DNA of 64,000 nt from Bordetella parapertussis (GCA_945903445.1 CAMDNZ010000008.1:19032-83031), one strand, 5' to 3'; counted from the stretch's first letter, positions 1-8,540 are shown. Made by a program: numbers and translations. The notes: generated by a model not told the origin, from the letters alone.

Positions 1-840
1 CATGTTGTGACGGCTGCGCGCGCGCCCACGCGCGAACGCCGACACCTCGTAGCGCTCGAAGCCGGCATCCGCCATCTGCGCTTCGATCATCGATTGCATG
101 CTGGCGCTGGTGTCGTTGTCCGGTAAATCTTCCGGCGGAAACTTCGCGAAGACGGTGTTGGGCTCCATCGTGAGGTGATAAAGCGAGACATGCTCGGTAC
201 CGAAGGACAGCGCCCGCCGAAAATCGCGCTCGCAGTCGGCCTGGTTCTGGCGCGGCAAGGCGAACATGATGTCCAGATTAACTCGGGCCACTGCTGCCTG
301 CGCCATCTCGATGGCCGCCACTGCCTGGGCCGAATCGTGAACGCGGCCGAGTCGACGCAACTGAACGTCGTCGAAACTTTGTACACCCAGCGATATGCGA
401 TTGACCCCGCTTGCAGCGTAGGCGGCGAAACGCCCTGCCTCGGCGGTACCGGGATTGGCCTCCAAAGTCACCTCGGCATCGGGCCAAAGGTTCAGGTGTG
501 CGCGCAGCATGGACAGCAACTCGTCGACCGCCGCGGCGGACAGCAAGCTGGGCGTGCCCCCACCGATGAATACCGAGACAACCTGCCGCCCCCAGATCAA
601 AGGCAGCGCCGATTGCAGATCGGCACGCAAAGCATCCAGATAGGCCCGCTCGGGCAAGACATCGGGCGCGGCGTGGGAGTTGAAATCGCAATACGGGCAT
701 TTGCGTACGCACCACGGCACGTGTACGTAAAGCGACAAAGGCGGCAAGCTATCGAGCAGCGAGCCACGACTCGGCCCAAGTGCGGTCGAGCCCCCCGAGC
801 TGCGGCTGCCCGCAGGGAAGATGGGAATGACGGTAGCCAT
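1..840 (-). CDS. hemW: HemW-type radical SAM protein, C-terminal part missing at window edge
   Basis: The 280 visible codons run off the left edge of the window, so the C-terminal part is missing. The radical SAM cluster motif CxxxCxxC is visible at Cys44, Cys48 and Cys51 (context VPWCVRKCPYC), followed by the family glycine motif FIGGGTPS near residue 92, ANPGT, and RISLGVQSFDD. HemW is related to oxygen-independent coproporphyrinogen III oxidase, but its known role is as a haem-binding haem chaperone for respiratory enzymes rather than as the oxidase. The ATG at 840 lies 12 bp after the rdgB stop, so the two genes are probably co-transcribed; the rdgB-hemW pair is common in proteobacteria. 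The first 35 residues precede the conserved SLYVHVPWC stretch, so a later start is possible. Confidence 0.93.
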   Translation of the reverse strand, partial: MATVIPIFPAGSRSSGGSTALGPSRGSLLDSLPPLSLYVHVPWCVRKCPYCDFNSHAAPDVLPERAYLDALRADLQSALPLIWGRQVVSVFIGGGTPSLLSAAAVDELLSMLRAHLNLWPDAEVTLEANPGTAEAGRFAAYAASGVNRISLGVQSFDDVQLRRLGRVHDSAQAVAAIEMAQAAVARVNLDIMFALPRQNQADCERDFRRALSFGTEHVSLYHLTMEPNTVFAKFPPEDLPDNDTSASMQSMIEAQMADAGFERYEVSAFARGRARSRHNM

Positions 841-852
841 GAAAATGTGCCG

Positions 853-1479
853 TCAAGCTCGACGGGTGTCCAAGCCACCCAGCAGCTGGCTGAGCGCTTG
901 AGCACGATGGCTGACTTGGTTCTTGCGGCTGACCGGCAATTCGGCAGCGGTCATGCCAAGATCGGGCAAGTAGAGGTGGCCGTCGTAGCCAAAGCCGTTG
1001 TTGCCGCGTGCCACATCGATGATTTCCCCATGCCACACGCCCTCCCCCACGACCGGCTGCGGGTCGTCGGCGCGCGCCACCAGCACCAGCAAGGCGACGT
1101 ATCGCGCTCGCCGGTCGGCCACGCCTTTTAACTTTTGCACCAGCAAGGCGTTGTTGGCCGCATCGGATTTTTCACCCCCTGCCTGCGCGGCGAAGCGTGC
1201 CGACAGCACGCCGGGCGCATCGTCCAATGCGCTCACACAGAGGCCGGAATCGTCGGCCAATGCAGGCAAACCCGTAATGGCGCTGGCGTGGCGCGCCTTG
1301 GCCAGCGCGTTTTCCAGAAACGTGACGTGGGGTTCGGGTGCTTCAGGCACACCCAGCTCGCCTTGCGGAACGAGCTGAATGCCCAGGGGTTCGAATAGCG
1401 CCGAAAACTCCCGTAGCTTGCCGGGATTGTTGGACGCCAGCACGATGCGGGTCGGACGGAAATTGGAATGTGCAGTCAT
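853..1479 (-). CDS. rdgB: dITP/XTP pyrophosphatase (RdgB/HAM1 family)
   Basis: A 208-residue protein of normal family length. It hydrolyses non-canonical purine NTPs (dITP, XTP) to monophosphates and so keeps deaminated bases out of DNA. The family motif SNNPGKLREF starts at residue 16, the active-site ADDSGL motif is at 75-80, and the C-terminal GNNGFGYDGHLYLPD and SHRAQAL signatures are present. The reading frame stays open upstream, but the ATG at 1479 is supported by alignment with the family N-terminus. No Shine-Dalgarno sequence precedes this ATG; instead a TATAAT hexamer lies 6 nt upstream (see the promoter entry). dadA ends 32 bp upstream on the same strand and hemW follows 12 bp downstream. 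Confidence 0.96.
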   Translation of the reverse strand: MTAHSNFRPTRIVLASNNPGKLREFSALFEPLGIQLVPQGELGVPEAPEPHVTFLENALAKARHASAITGLPALADDSGLCVSALDDAPGVLSARFAAQAGGEKSDAANNALLVQKLKGVADRRARYVALLVLVARADDPQPVVGEGVWHGEIIDVARGNNGFGYDGHLYLPDLGMTAAELPVSRKNQVSHRAQALSQLLGGLDTRRA

Positions 1480-1485
1480 ATCGAC

Positions 1486-1491
1486 ATTATA
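1486..1491 (-). promoter_or_regulatory. Perfect -10 hexamer placed for a leaderless rdgB transcript
   Basis: On the minus strand the sequence reads TATAAT-GTCGAT-ATG, so a transcript started from this hexamer would begin at or next to the rdgB start codon. No convincing -35 hexamer is found at 16-18 bp, which weakens the call. The absence of a Shine-Dalgarno sequence in front of rdgB supports it. An extra promoter between dadA and rdgB would let rdgB-hemW be expressed independently of amino-acid catabolism. This is inference from sequence only. Confidence 0.4.
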
Positions 1492-1511
1492 AAGACTGCC
1501 CTGCTTTCGAC

Positions 1512-2816
1512 TTAGCCGTGCTGCCCAGCCGCAAGCGCCACACGCCGAGCGATCCCGCCTTCGGTGTACCGCGACAAGGACAGATCGTCGCTGCGAATTG
1601 CCGTGCGACGACCGAACATCAGATCGGCCAGCAACTGGCTGGAGCCGCAAGACATCGTCCAGCCAAGCGTGCCATGGCCCGTGTTCAGGTAGAGGTTGTC
1701 CAGACGCGTCGCGCCCACGATAGGCGTGCTGTCTGGCGTCATCGGCCGCAGGCCGGTCCAAAACGTCGCAGCCGGCACGTCGCCGCCACCGGGAAACAAC
1801 GAGGTCAAGACTTTTTCCAAGGTGGCGCGACGCTGCGGGTTCAAACGCAGATCGTAGCCGCTGAGTTCGGCCATGCCGCCCACACGGATCCGATTGTCGA
1901 AACGGGTGACGGCGACTTTATAGGTTTCGTCGAGGATGGTCGATTCAGGGGCACGGGCGGGATCGACGATCGGGATGGTGAGCGAATAGCCCTTTACCGG
2001 ATACACCGGCAGATCGAGCCCGCTCGCGCTGAGGAAGGGACGCGAATAGCTGCCGAACGCCAACACGTATTGATCGGCCTCCAGCTGTTCGCCATTGGCC
2101 AGTTGCACACCCCGCACGCGGCGGCCATCGGACGCAAGACCCGCGACATCCTGACCGAAACGGAACCGAACGCCCAGACCGCGCGCATGTTCGGCCAGCT
2201 TGGTCGTGAACATCTGGCAATCGCCGGTTTCGTCGTTCGGCAAGCGCAAGCCACCGGTTAACGTATCGCGTACCCGCCCCAGAGCAGGCTCGGCACGTTC
2301 GAGTTCGTCCCGGCCCAATAATTCGTAAGGCACGCCGACCGATTCCAGCACGGCGATATCGCGCCTTGCGGCTTCGAACTGCTGCGAGTCGCGGAACAAT
2401 TGGAGCGTGCCGCCGGTGCGGTGCTCGTATCGAATACCCGTCTCGTCGCGCAGACCACGCAGACAATCACGGCTGTACTCGGCCAGCCGCAGCATGCGCT
2501 CTTTGTTGATGCCATAGCGTTCGGCCGAACAGTTACGCAACATGGCCGCCATCCAACGCAGCTGATAGAGGCTACCGTCGGAGCGAATGGCCAATGGCGC
2601 ATGTTTTTTGAACATCCACTTCAGCGCCTTCAGGGGAATGCCCGGCGCGGCCCACGGCGTGGAGTAGCCCGGCGACACCTGACCGGCATTAGCGAAACTG
2701 GTTTCCAAGGCAGCACCCGGCTGACGATCGACTACGGTCACTTGCGCACCGGCGCGAGCCAAATAATAGGCGGTGGTGATGCCGATCACTCCGGCACCCA
2801 AAACGACGACGCGCAT
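1512..2816 (-). CDS. dadA: D-amino acid dehydrogenase, FAD-dependent
   Basis: A 434-residue protein that oxidises D-amino acids (mainly D-alanine) to 2-oxo acids and ammonia, passing electrons to the respiratory chain at the inner membrane. The N-terminal Rossmann motif VLGAGVIGITTAYYLA binds FAD, followed by the DadA-typical stretch SFANAGQVSPGYSTPWAAPG and a C-terminal GLRPMTPDSTPIVG plus NTGHGTLGW. The start at 2816 is chosen because it begins directly with MRVVVLGAG and has GAGGGG a few bases upstream; the frame is open 13 codons further but without a good ribosome site. It is divergent from an Lrp-type gene, the usual arrangement for substrate-dependent control of dadA. Confidence 0.95.
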   Translation of the reverse strand: MRVVVLGAGVIGITTAYYLARAGAQVTVVDRQPGAALETSFANAGQVSPGYSTPWAAPGIPLKALKWMFKKHAPLAIRSDGSLYQLRWMAAMLRNCSAERYGINKERMLRLAEYSRDCLRGLRDETGIRYEHRTGGTLQLFRDSQQFEAARRDIAVLESVGVPYELLGRDELERAEPALGRVRDTLTGGLRLPNDETGDCQMFTTKLAEHARGLGVRFRFGQDVAGLASDGRRVRGVQLANGEQLEADQYVLAFGSYSRPFLSASGLDLPVYPVKGYSLTIPIVDPARAPESTILDETYKVAVTRFDNRIRVGGMAELSGYDLRLNPQRRATLEKVLTSLFPGGGDVPAATFWTGLRPMTPDSTPIVGATRLDNLYLNTGHGTLGWTMSCGSSQLLADLMFGRRTAIRSDDLSLSRYTEGGIARRVALAAGQHG

Positions 2817-2873
2817 GATTCCCCTCGATATTGCGAAGCTGCAACGAATAGGCATAGTCTATCGACGGATCTG

Positions 2874-2888
2874 CAGTGTTTTTCACTG
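2874..2888. promoter_or_regulatory. Inverted repeat between dadA and the Lrp-type gene, candidate operator
   Basis: CAGTG-TTTTT-CACTG is a perfect 5-bp inverted repeat around an AT core, 58 bp upstream of dadA and 83 bp upstream of the Lrp-type gene. Lrp-family sites are about 15 bp, weakly palindromic and AT-rich in the centre, which fits in size and form. It is the clearest dyad in the divergent intergenic region. Binding is inferred. Confidence 0.4.
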
Positions 2889-2971
2889 TTTTAAACGATA
2901 TCCAGGTAACATTTAATGGACTTCCTAGCCGCGATCGCGCCGCCTGGTCAATATTTCACCGGAGCGCCACT

Positions 2972-3439
2972 ATGCGTCAATTGGATCGACTAGATCGCCA
3001 GATTTTGAACATCCTGCAGAACGACGGTCGCATCGCCATGACCGAACTGGCCGATCGCGTACACCTCTCGCCCACACCGTGCTCCGACCGAGTCAAGCGG
3101 ATGGAACGCGACGGCGTCATCCTGGGCTATCACGCCAGAGTGAATCCACATGCGGTCGGTCGCAATCTATTAGTATTTTTGGAAATCAAATTATCAGCCA
3201 AATCCGGCGATGTATTCGATCGAGTGAAAGAAGCGCTGCGGGTCGTGCCCGAAGTGTTGGAATGTCACTTGGTTTCGGGTGAATTCGATTATCTGGTCAA
3301 AGCACGTCTGTCGGAAATGAACGCTTACCGGCGCTTACTGGGTGACATTCTCAAACGGCTGCCTGCAGCGGCCTCTTCTCACAGCTATGTCGTCATGGAA
3401 GAAGTCAAAGAAAGCACGTTTCTAGACATGGTGGACTGA
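2972..3439 (+). CDS. Lrp/AsnC family transcriptional regulator (probable dad regulator)
   Basis: A 155-residue protein of typical Lrp length. An N-terminal winged helix-turn-helix covers about residues 5-55 (LDRQILNILQNDGRIAMTEL, then HLSPTPCSDRVKRME), and a C-terminal RAM (ACT-like) domain covers about 70-150, including the LVSGEFDYLVK signature. Lrp-type proteins form octameric assemblies and respond to amino acids. GGAG sits 7 nt before the ATG at 2972, and this start matches the family N-terminus MRQLDRLDR, so longer versions of the frame are rejected. The divergent neighbour dadA makes it the likely activator or repressor of D-alanine catabolism (DadR/BkdR-like); that role is inferred from position. 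Confidence 0.92.
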   Translation: MRQLDRLDRQILNILQNDGRIAMTELADRVHLSPTPCSDRVKRMERDGVILGYHARVNPHAVGRNLLVFLEIKLSAKSGDVFDRVKEALRVVPEVLECHLVSGEFDYLVKARLSEMNAYRRLLGDILKRLPAAASSHSYVVMEEVKESTFLDMVD

Positions 3440-3611
3440 CAGACTACGAGTGAAAACCACTTAGCTGCGTGTGTTCACAGCGCCCCACACCAGCCAAATG
3501 TGTAACGAATTCGATCTCACGCCATGTAATAATCGCGCGTCCCGACTTGGCCTCAAGTCGCCGCATGCCGCCTTGGGCCTGCCCTACTCTCGCAAGACCC
3601 GACCGTTTTTC

Positions 3612-4931
3612 ATGACCACACTCTCGTATCACTTGGATCGAACGACTCAGACCATGGCGCTCACATTGGCCATCGTCACGCCCACCTTGGCATTCTATCT
3701 GCCTGGGTGGAGCAGTCTAGTGCTCTATACGCTCGTACTATTGAGCGCAATCTCGTTTACTGCCAGCCGCGGGGCGATGCCCGCAGGCACCACCCCGCGG
3801 CGTTACTGGTGGCCGCTATTGGCTGCGGGTGTGCTGTTCGTCGCCGTCACCCTGATCGCCCAAGCGACTCACGGAAGCTGGCACTCATCCAGTTTCGAAA
3901 AAAGCATGCGCACGGTGTGCCTGCTACCTGTGGTACTGCTCTACAGCAAGATCCCCGTCGAGCGCTTGAAACAGATTCAATGGGGCTTTATTGCGGCCAC
4001 TTGGGCCGGAGCCTGGGCGCTCGTTTTTCCGAAGGCTACGTTCTCGCCAACGGGCGATGCACCGGCCCGCCCCGACACTCTTGCCTACACGCTCTACAAC
4101 ACCATCGGCTTCGCCAATATGATGATGCTGTTCGCGTCGTTCACCGTGGCGTCGCTGTTCTGGCATCTGACCCGATATCGCCGTCTGGAAACAGCACTGA
4201 AGCTAGTCACTGCCGGCCTGGGCTACTACGCCATGCTGCTGTCGCAAACCCGTACCAGCCTGCTCGCCATTCCCGTGTTCCTGGTGATCGCGCTATTGGT
4301 GAGTCCGCGTTTATCGCGCCGTACTGCCCTGTTTTTCGTGAGTACAGTCATCGTCGTGCTGACCGTCTTGAGTACCTCCAGCATCGTGCGCGAACGCACC
4401 GACGAAGCATGGCGCGAGGCAGTCGAGTGCAGCCACAATCCGAACACGGATACGTCCATCTGCATCCGCTTCCAATTGCTGCGCGCCGCTGGCACGATGT
4501 TCAGCGAAAACCCTTGGTTCGGCGCGGGCGATGGCAAACTGTTCGACCAGAACATGCAAGCGCTGGCGGATCGTGGCGTGATTTCGCCGGTAGTCGCCGA
4601 AGGTTGGGGTGAGACGCACAACGATATCAGCTACGTCGCGGCCACCTACGGAATCTTCGGACTGGTGCCTTTCCTGCTGGTGCTGTTCGCCATTCCGGCG
4701 TTTTATCTCGCGGCTCACGTGCGACGCGGACCGCGCGCCTGTTGCCGGACGGCAGCCGCCATGGGATTGCTGCTGGTACTGGGGTTTTTATCCTTCGGGC
4801 TTACCGAGATGATGTTCCGCACCATGCGAACCCTGTCTTCTTATCTGTTGTTCGTGGCGCTGTTTTTAGCGCTCTCCAGTCCGCGAACAGGTGAAACAAC
4901 TGCACGCATCAGCCGAGAGCCGCGCGCATGA
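3612..4931 (+). CDS. waaL: O-antigen ligase family membrane protein (WaaL/RfaL type)
   Basis: A 439-residue polytopic membrane protein with many hydrophobic segments. Features of the Wzy_C/WaaL fold are visible: an arginine-bearing segment SQTRTSLLAI before a transmembrane helix, a large soluble loop containing ENPWFGAGDGKLF, and a histidine motif GETHNDISYVAATYGIFG near the C-terminus. Family members join undecaprenyl-linked O-antigen to lipid A-core in the periplasm; some relatives are O-antigen polymerases or protein ligases. The ATG at 3612 begins just ahead of the first hydrophobic segment. It overlaps the next gene, a family-25 glycosyltransferase, through ATGA, which favours a role in LPS outer-core or O-antigen assembly. 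Confidence 0.82.
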   Translation: MTTLSYHLDRTTQTMALTLAIVTPTLAFYLPGWSSLVLYTLVLLSAISFTASRGAMPAGTTPRRYWWPLLAAGVLFVAVTLIAQATHGSWHSSSFEKSMRTVCLLPVVLLYSKIPVERLKQIQWGFIAATWAGAWALVFPKATFSPTGDAPARPDTLAYTLYNTIGFANMMMLFASFTVASLFWHLTRYRRLETALKLVTAGLGYYAMLLSQTRTSLLAIPVFLVIALLVSPRLSRRTALFFVSTVIVVLTVLSTSSIVRERTDEAWREAVECSHNPNTDTSICIRFQLLRAAGTMFSENPWFGAGDGKLFDQNMQALADRGVISPVVAEGWGETHNDISYVAATYGIFGLVPFLLVLFAIPAFYLAAHVRRGPRACCRTAAAMGLLLVLGFLSFGLTEMMFRTMRTLSSYLLFVALFLALSSPRTGETTARISREPRA

Positions 4932-5634
4932 AGTCACCGGCCTCTCACGCGACGAGCGCACAGCTGCCGTGCTTCGTCATCAACTTGGCGACTGCCCACG
5001 ACCGCCGTGCGGCCATGACGACCCGGTTGACCGAGCAAGGTCTGAGCGCCATCATGGTTCGCTCAAACCGACCGAAATCGCTTGCGTCGCCAGTCACTTA
5101 CAGATTTATCGCCGCATGGTGGCCGAACGGATTGCGGTTGCGGTCGTACTGGAAGACGATGTCATTCTGGCCGATGACGCCCCCGCGCTGCTGCGCATCG
5201 GTGGTCCGAACGCCATCGCCGCAAGCCTTTATTCCGATGAGGCCGCGGTGGTATTAATGACCCATGTCAAACGAGGCTGGCGCTTCGGGTCGAGGTCCGC
5301 AGGCGCGCGCCGCGTGGTACCCATTGCCGGTCAGGCTTGGTTGACGAGCGGCTATGTGTTGACCTTGGCCGCCGCCGAACGCTTGTGCAAAACGCATTCG
5401 CCCATTTGGATGGCGGCCGACAACTGGGATCTGATCCGTCGCGATACCGGCATTCGTCTGCTGGCCGTATCCCCGCCTTGCGCCTGGGAGGCACCTCAAG
5501 CGCAACAATCCAGCATCGCATTCGGCGCTCGACGCGCAATCCCGGCGCGCACGCCCCTGCAACGCCTGCTTGCGTCCTGGCATCGCAATGTCATGCGCCC
5601 GTTATTGACCAGGCGCTTGCCCGAGAAGGATTGA
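4928..5634 (+). pseudogene. Family-25 glycosyltransferase (LPS core), frameshifted
   Basis: The gene starts at the ATG of an ATGA overlap with the ligase stop codon. The first 43 or so codons, in reading frame 2 of the window, encode a normal GT25 N-terminus (LPCFVINLATAHDRRAAM). The rest of the enzyme, from about 5060 to the stop at 5634, is in frame 1: SLKPTEIACVASHLQIYRR, then the sugar-nucleotide/metal motif AVVLEDDVILADD. The two halves are separated by a frame change around 5050-5070, and the stretch normally found between them is shorter than in relatives, suggesting a small deletion as well. The protein is therefore probably broken; a sequencing error or programmed frameshifting is the alternative. 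GT25 enzymes add galactose or similar sugars to the LPS core. Confidence 0.75.
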
Positions 5635-5638
5635 GATC

Positions 5639-6469
5639 ATGGCCATTCCCGATATTCGCCCCGGACAATCGATCGAACTACTGAAAGCGCTGCATATTCT
5701 GACGCGCGAAGGCAAACTCAACCAAGATAGCCGACGCAAGTTAAAGCAGGTCTATCACCTGTTTCAGTTCATCGAACCGCTGATGCAAGAGGCGGCAGAT
5801 GCCAATGGTGGATCGTTCACGCTTGCGGATCACGGCGCTGGAAAATCCTATTTGGGGTTCATTCTGTACGACTTGTTCGTCAAGGCGCGCTGCAGCCAGG
5901 ATCATATCTTCGGTATCGAAACCCGTGCCGACCTGGTGACACGCTCCGAGGCTCTGGCCCGCGATCTGGGCTTCGAGCGGATGTCGTTTCTCAATCTGTC
6001 GGTTGCCGAAGCGATCGACGCCCCCACTTTACCAGCCAAGATCGATGTGGTGACGGCCTTGCACGCCTGCAACACCGCCACCGATGACGCCATCCGTTTT
6101 GCGCTAGCAAAACAAGCCCGGTACATCGTGCTGGTACCGTGCTGCCAAGCCGAGGTAGCCGCGGTGCTGCGCAAGAACAAGGGTCCGGAAATGGCCATGA
6201 ACGCGTTGAGCGAACTGTGGCGTCGGCCTTTGCACACGCGCGAGTTTGGCAGCCAGATCACCAACGTATTGCGCGGCTTGCAACTCGAGTCTTTTGGCTA
6301 TCAGGTGACCGTCACCGAGCTGGTCGGCTGGGAGCACTCGATGAAGAACGAGCTGATTATCGCCCAACAGAAAAACCTGCCGCGAGCTCGCGCCGCCGCT
6401 CGGGTCGCCGACATCTTGCAAACCTTGGGACTAGAGGAAATGAAAGAACGTTTCGCCACCGGCGCTTGA
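5639..6469 (+). CDS. Class I SAM-dependent methyltransferase (Methyltransf_32-like)
   Basis: A 276-residue protein. SAM-binding motif I is LADHGAGKSYLGFIL (about residues 62-76), a second acidic motif FGIETRADLV lies near 91-100, and the family-specific LHACNTATDDA (141-151) and VPCCQ (166-170) motifs follow. These last two motifs are seen in PF13679-type methyltransferases, some of whose members act on RNA or protein; the substrate here is unknown. The gene starts 4 bp after the glycosyltransferase stop and is probably part of the same transcript, though no functional link to LPS is obvious. The start at 5639 is the first ATG in frame after that stop. Confidence 0.8.
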   Translation: MAIPDIRPGQSIELLKALHILTREGKLNQDSRRKLKQVYHLFQFIEPLMQEAADANGGSFTLADHGAGKSYLGFILYDLFVKARCSQDHIFGIETRADLVTRSEALARDLGFERMSFLNLSVAEAIDAPTLPAKIDVVTALHACNTATDDAIRFALAKQARYIVLVPCCQAEVAAVLRKNKGPEMAMNALSELWRRPLHTREFGSQITNVLRGLQLESFGYQVTVTELVGWEHSMKNELIIAQQKNLPRARAAARVADILQTLGLEEMKERFATGA

Positions 6470-6530
6470 GGCCACCAAGTACAACGCGGCTTGTGGCATG
6501 ATCGTCCCGGACGTGTGATGGAGAAACGCA

Positions 6531-6962
6531 ATGGCATTACCCGCAGTCGTGCTCAAACTGGCATGGAAGTTTCTTAGTCCGGCCGTGACCGCACTGGCAT
6601 TGAAGCTGGGCGAGGAGGGTTTTCAGGCGTTGCGCACCATGCTGAAAACCAAGCAATCGGAGCGCCGCGCACAAGCTCAACAAAAAGCGCAGGAGGCCGT
6701 CGCGCGCGCGGCTCGGGCCAGCACGGCCGGCGAAGCGGCGGCGCTCAATGCCCAGGCACAAGTCTGGCGCGAAGTGGCCGAACAATACGCTCAGGACAAT
6801 AAAGCCTTACAAGCAGAGTTGGACGTATTGAAGGCCGAGTTGGCGTCCCGCGGCCGGCAAGAAGCGCAGGCGCTACCGGCCCTGATCTCGGGCGGCCATT
6901 CTCAGCCGTCGCCAAGCGCGCCACGCCAACAGCCCGAGCCACAGATCCGCGACAAGCAATAA
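6531..6962 (+). CDS. Small coiled-coil protein with hydrophobic N-terminus, function unknown
   Basis: 143 residues. The N-terminus (about residues 1-35) is a long amphipathic to hydrophobic segment, residues 40-110 are Ala/Gln/Glu/Arg-rich with strong coiled-coil character (RRAQAQQKAQEAVARAARA), and the tail is Pro/Gln-rich and probably disordered. GGAGA lies 7 nt upstream of the ATG at 6531, a good ribosome site. The last 90 bp overlap the end of the convergent DUF3999 gene. I do not recognise the family; a membrane-associated scaffold-like protein is the most that can be said. Confidence 0.7.
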   Translation: MALPAVVLKLAWKFLSPAVTALALKLGEEGFQALRTMLKTKQSERRAQAQQKAQEAVARAARASTAGEAAALNAQAQVWREVAEQYAQDNKALQAELDVLKAELASRGRQEAQALPALISGGHSQPSPSAPRQQPEPQIRDKQ

Positions 6963-8393
6963 ACCCGTCAGTCCGGGCCCGAGCAACCAGCGCCCAACAG
7001 TCGCGGTGGCCGTCGGTTCGGGTGGCGGCGGCGCAGGCTGCGTCAGTAGCATGCCCTCGGCCGATACGCGCTGTTCTGGATAGACCGTGGCAATGCTTTC
7101 CAACCACGGGCGGACCGCTACGCCACCCGATAAGGTTTCGAACGGCAGCGCCGCATCGGGCACACTTGCGGCCCCCCATGCCAAGCTATACGGGGCCTCG
7201 CCCTGCGCACTGAACACCAATGATCTCGGTGTGAATCCAATCTGCACGGTGGGCGTGCCGCCCAAGCTTTGCTGGGCATCGACCAGCACCCGAAATCGAG
7301 CCATGGGCGCACCTGACAACAGTACGTCGGGCGAAACGATTTCGCCCACATCGGCTTGCATGCGGTAGGCCACCGCATGCGCTTGCCCCCGCCACACATC
7401 GGCAACGGGCGACGCGATGGCGGCCTGGTCCGCAGTATTCGAGGCAGCAGAGGCGTTGGCCGATTGCCCGTTCGCACTCGCCACAGCACCGAGCGCGGAC
7501 GCATCGTAGGAATACACCCGGATGGGTGCCATGACGTTTGCGCGTGGCAGATTGACCCGTAGCCGCTCGATAGGCATGGCAGGCGGCGCGGTGTACTGAA
7601 AATCGTGGTCGCTGCCTTCGACCGGTGCCAAAGGCTCGGTCCAATTAAAGACTGCGGCAGGAACGGGCGTCGGTGTAAGACGTATCGCGACCTGCTTTAA
7701 ACTCGGTGCCGACGTGGGCCGATACCAGCGTAAGCGCAAGAACCGGGCAGAAGACGTTGGCAAGGCAGCGATTTCCACGCGGTTCTGCTGAATCACTTCG
7801 CCGGCTTGCGCCAGGCGGACGATATGCGCCTCTTGTCTAAGAGTGTGCCACTGCTTCATATCCTCACTGGACTCGAGCACGAACGCATGCACCTGGCTGT
7901 CGGTCTCGAAATCCTGAAACACGATGGCCTGCACTTCGCCGCTCAGCCCCCGCAAATCCAACACCGAGCCGATTTCCGTTCGACCTCGTCCGGCCGCGCC
8001 GTTCACCGTCAAGGCAGTCAATACGGCATCGGGACCGTACTGGACATCCATAGGTAAATTTTTGCGCGGATCCTGATCGGCAGCACCATGCAAGGAATAG
8101 ACCCGTACCGGTATATCGCGCGCAGTGGCCTGCGCATCTTCACGGGGAACCCAGGCGTAAGGCATGACGCGGCCGCGCGAGTCCACCACGCGTACATCAC
8201 CCAAACTGGCTTGGGCGGCCGTTTCATACAACTGCATGGGCATGGGCACCCGGCGCATCGCAGCGGGGCCTGCATCGTCGTTCAAGGGCGCACGCCAGGC
8301 GAATGGCGCTGGTGTCTGAACCCACCGATCGCTGGCAGGCTGCGCGACGCTCGCCGATGCGAACAGCCATAAACCGATGGCAGTCCATCGCAT
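6873..8393 (-). CDS. DUF3999 family exported protein
   Basis: 506 residues from the chosen start. A signal peptide (MRWTAIGLWLFASASVAQ) is followed by a beta-rich periplasmic region with DUF3999-like segments such as VPREDAQATARDIPVRVYS and ARFLRLRWYR, and the C-terminus has a transmembrane helix (LLGPGLTGLLLVADLWLGLLA) with a basic tail. The fold of the family has galactose-binding-like modules; its function is unknown. In other bacteria DUF3999 is typically next to a large DUF2339 membrane protein, which is not found here. The start at 8393 puts the signal peptide at the N-terminus; an ATG at 8459 would add 22 residues. A terminator lies just upstream at 8482-8511, so the gene is probably transcribed from its own promoter. 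Confidence 0.78.
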   Translation of the reverse strand: MRWTAIGLWLFASASVAQPASDRWVQTPAPFAWRAPLNDDAGPAAMRRVPMPMQLYETAAQASLGDVRVVDSRGRVMPYAWVPREDAQATARDIPVRVYSLHGAADQDPRKNLPMDVQYGPDAVLTALTVNGAAGRGRTEIGSVLDLRGLSGEVQAIVFQDFETDSQVHAFVLESSEDMKQWHTLRQEAHIVRLAQAGEVIQQNRVEIAALPTSSARFLRLRWYRPTSAPSLKQVAIRLTPTPVPAAVFNWTEPLAPVEGSDHDFQYTAPPAMPIERLRVNLPRANVMAPIRVYSYDASALGAVASANGQSANASAASNTADQAAIASPVADVWRGQAHAVAYRMQADVGEIVSPDVLLSGAPMARFRVLVDAQQSLGGTPTVQIGFTPRSLVFSAQGEAPYSLAWGAASVPDAALPFETLSGGVAVRPWLESIATVYPEQRVSAEGMLLTQPAPPPPEPTATATVGRWLLGPGLTGLLLVADLWLGLLAWRAWRRLRMAARDQGR

Positions 8394-8481
8394 ACATAGC
8401 GACGAACAGCGGGCGATTAGACACCGATATGAAAGGCGATGGTCAGAATGGCGCGACATGAAGAGATACGGACCAGATGGG

Positions 8482-8511
8482 AACAAAAGAAATCCGCCCA
8501 GCTGGGCGGAT
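8482..8511 (-). terminator. Rho-independent terminator downstream of the 25-residue membrane peptide gene
   Basis: The palindrome ATCCGCCCAGCTGGGCGGAT (8492-8511), read on the minus strand, is followed by TTCTTTTGTT. The GC-rich 8-bp stem and the U-rich run are typical of an intrinsic terminator. It separates the small ORF and glpF from the DUF3999 gene. Confidence 0.8.
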
Positions 8512-8540
8512 CATCTCATCTGTCAATGCGATGGTAAGCC

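Noticed and set aside
175..1131. A 318-codon plus-strand open frame over hemW and rdgB
   Set aside because: It is antisense to two well-supported genes and its translation is low-complexity Arg/Ala/Gly-rich with no domain.
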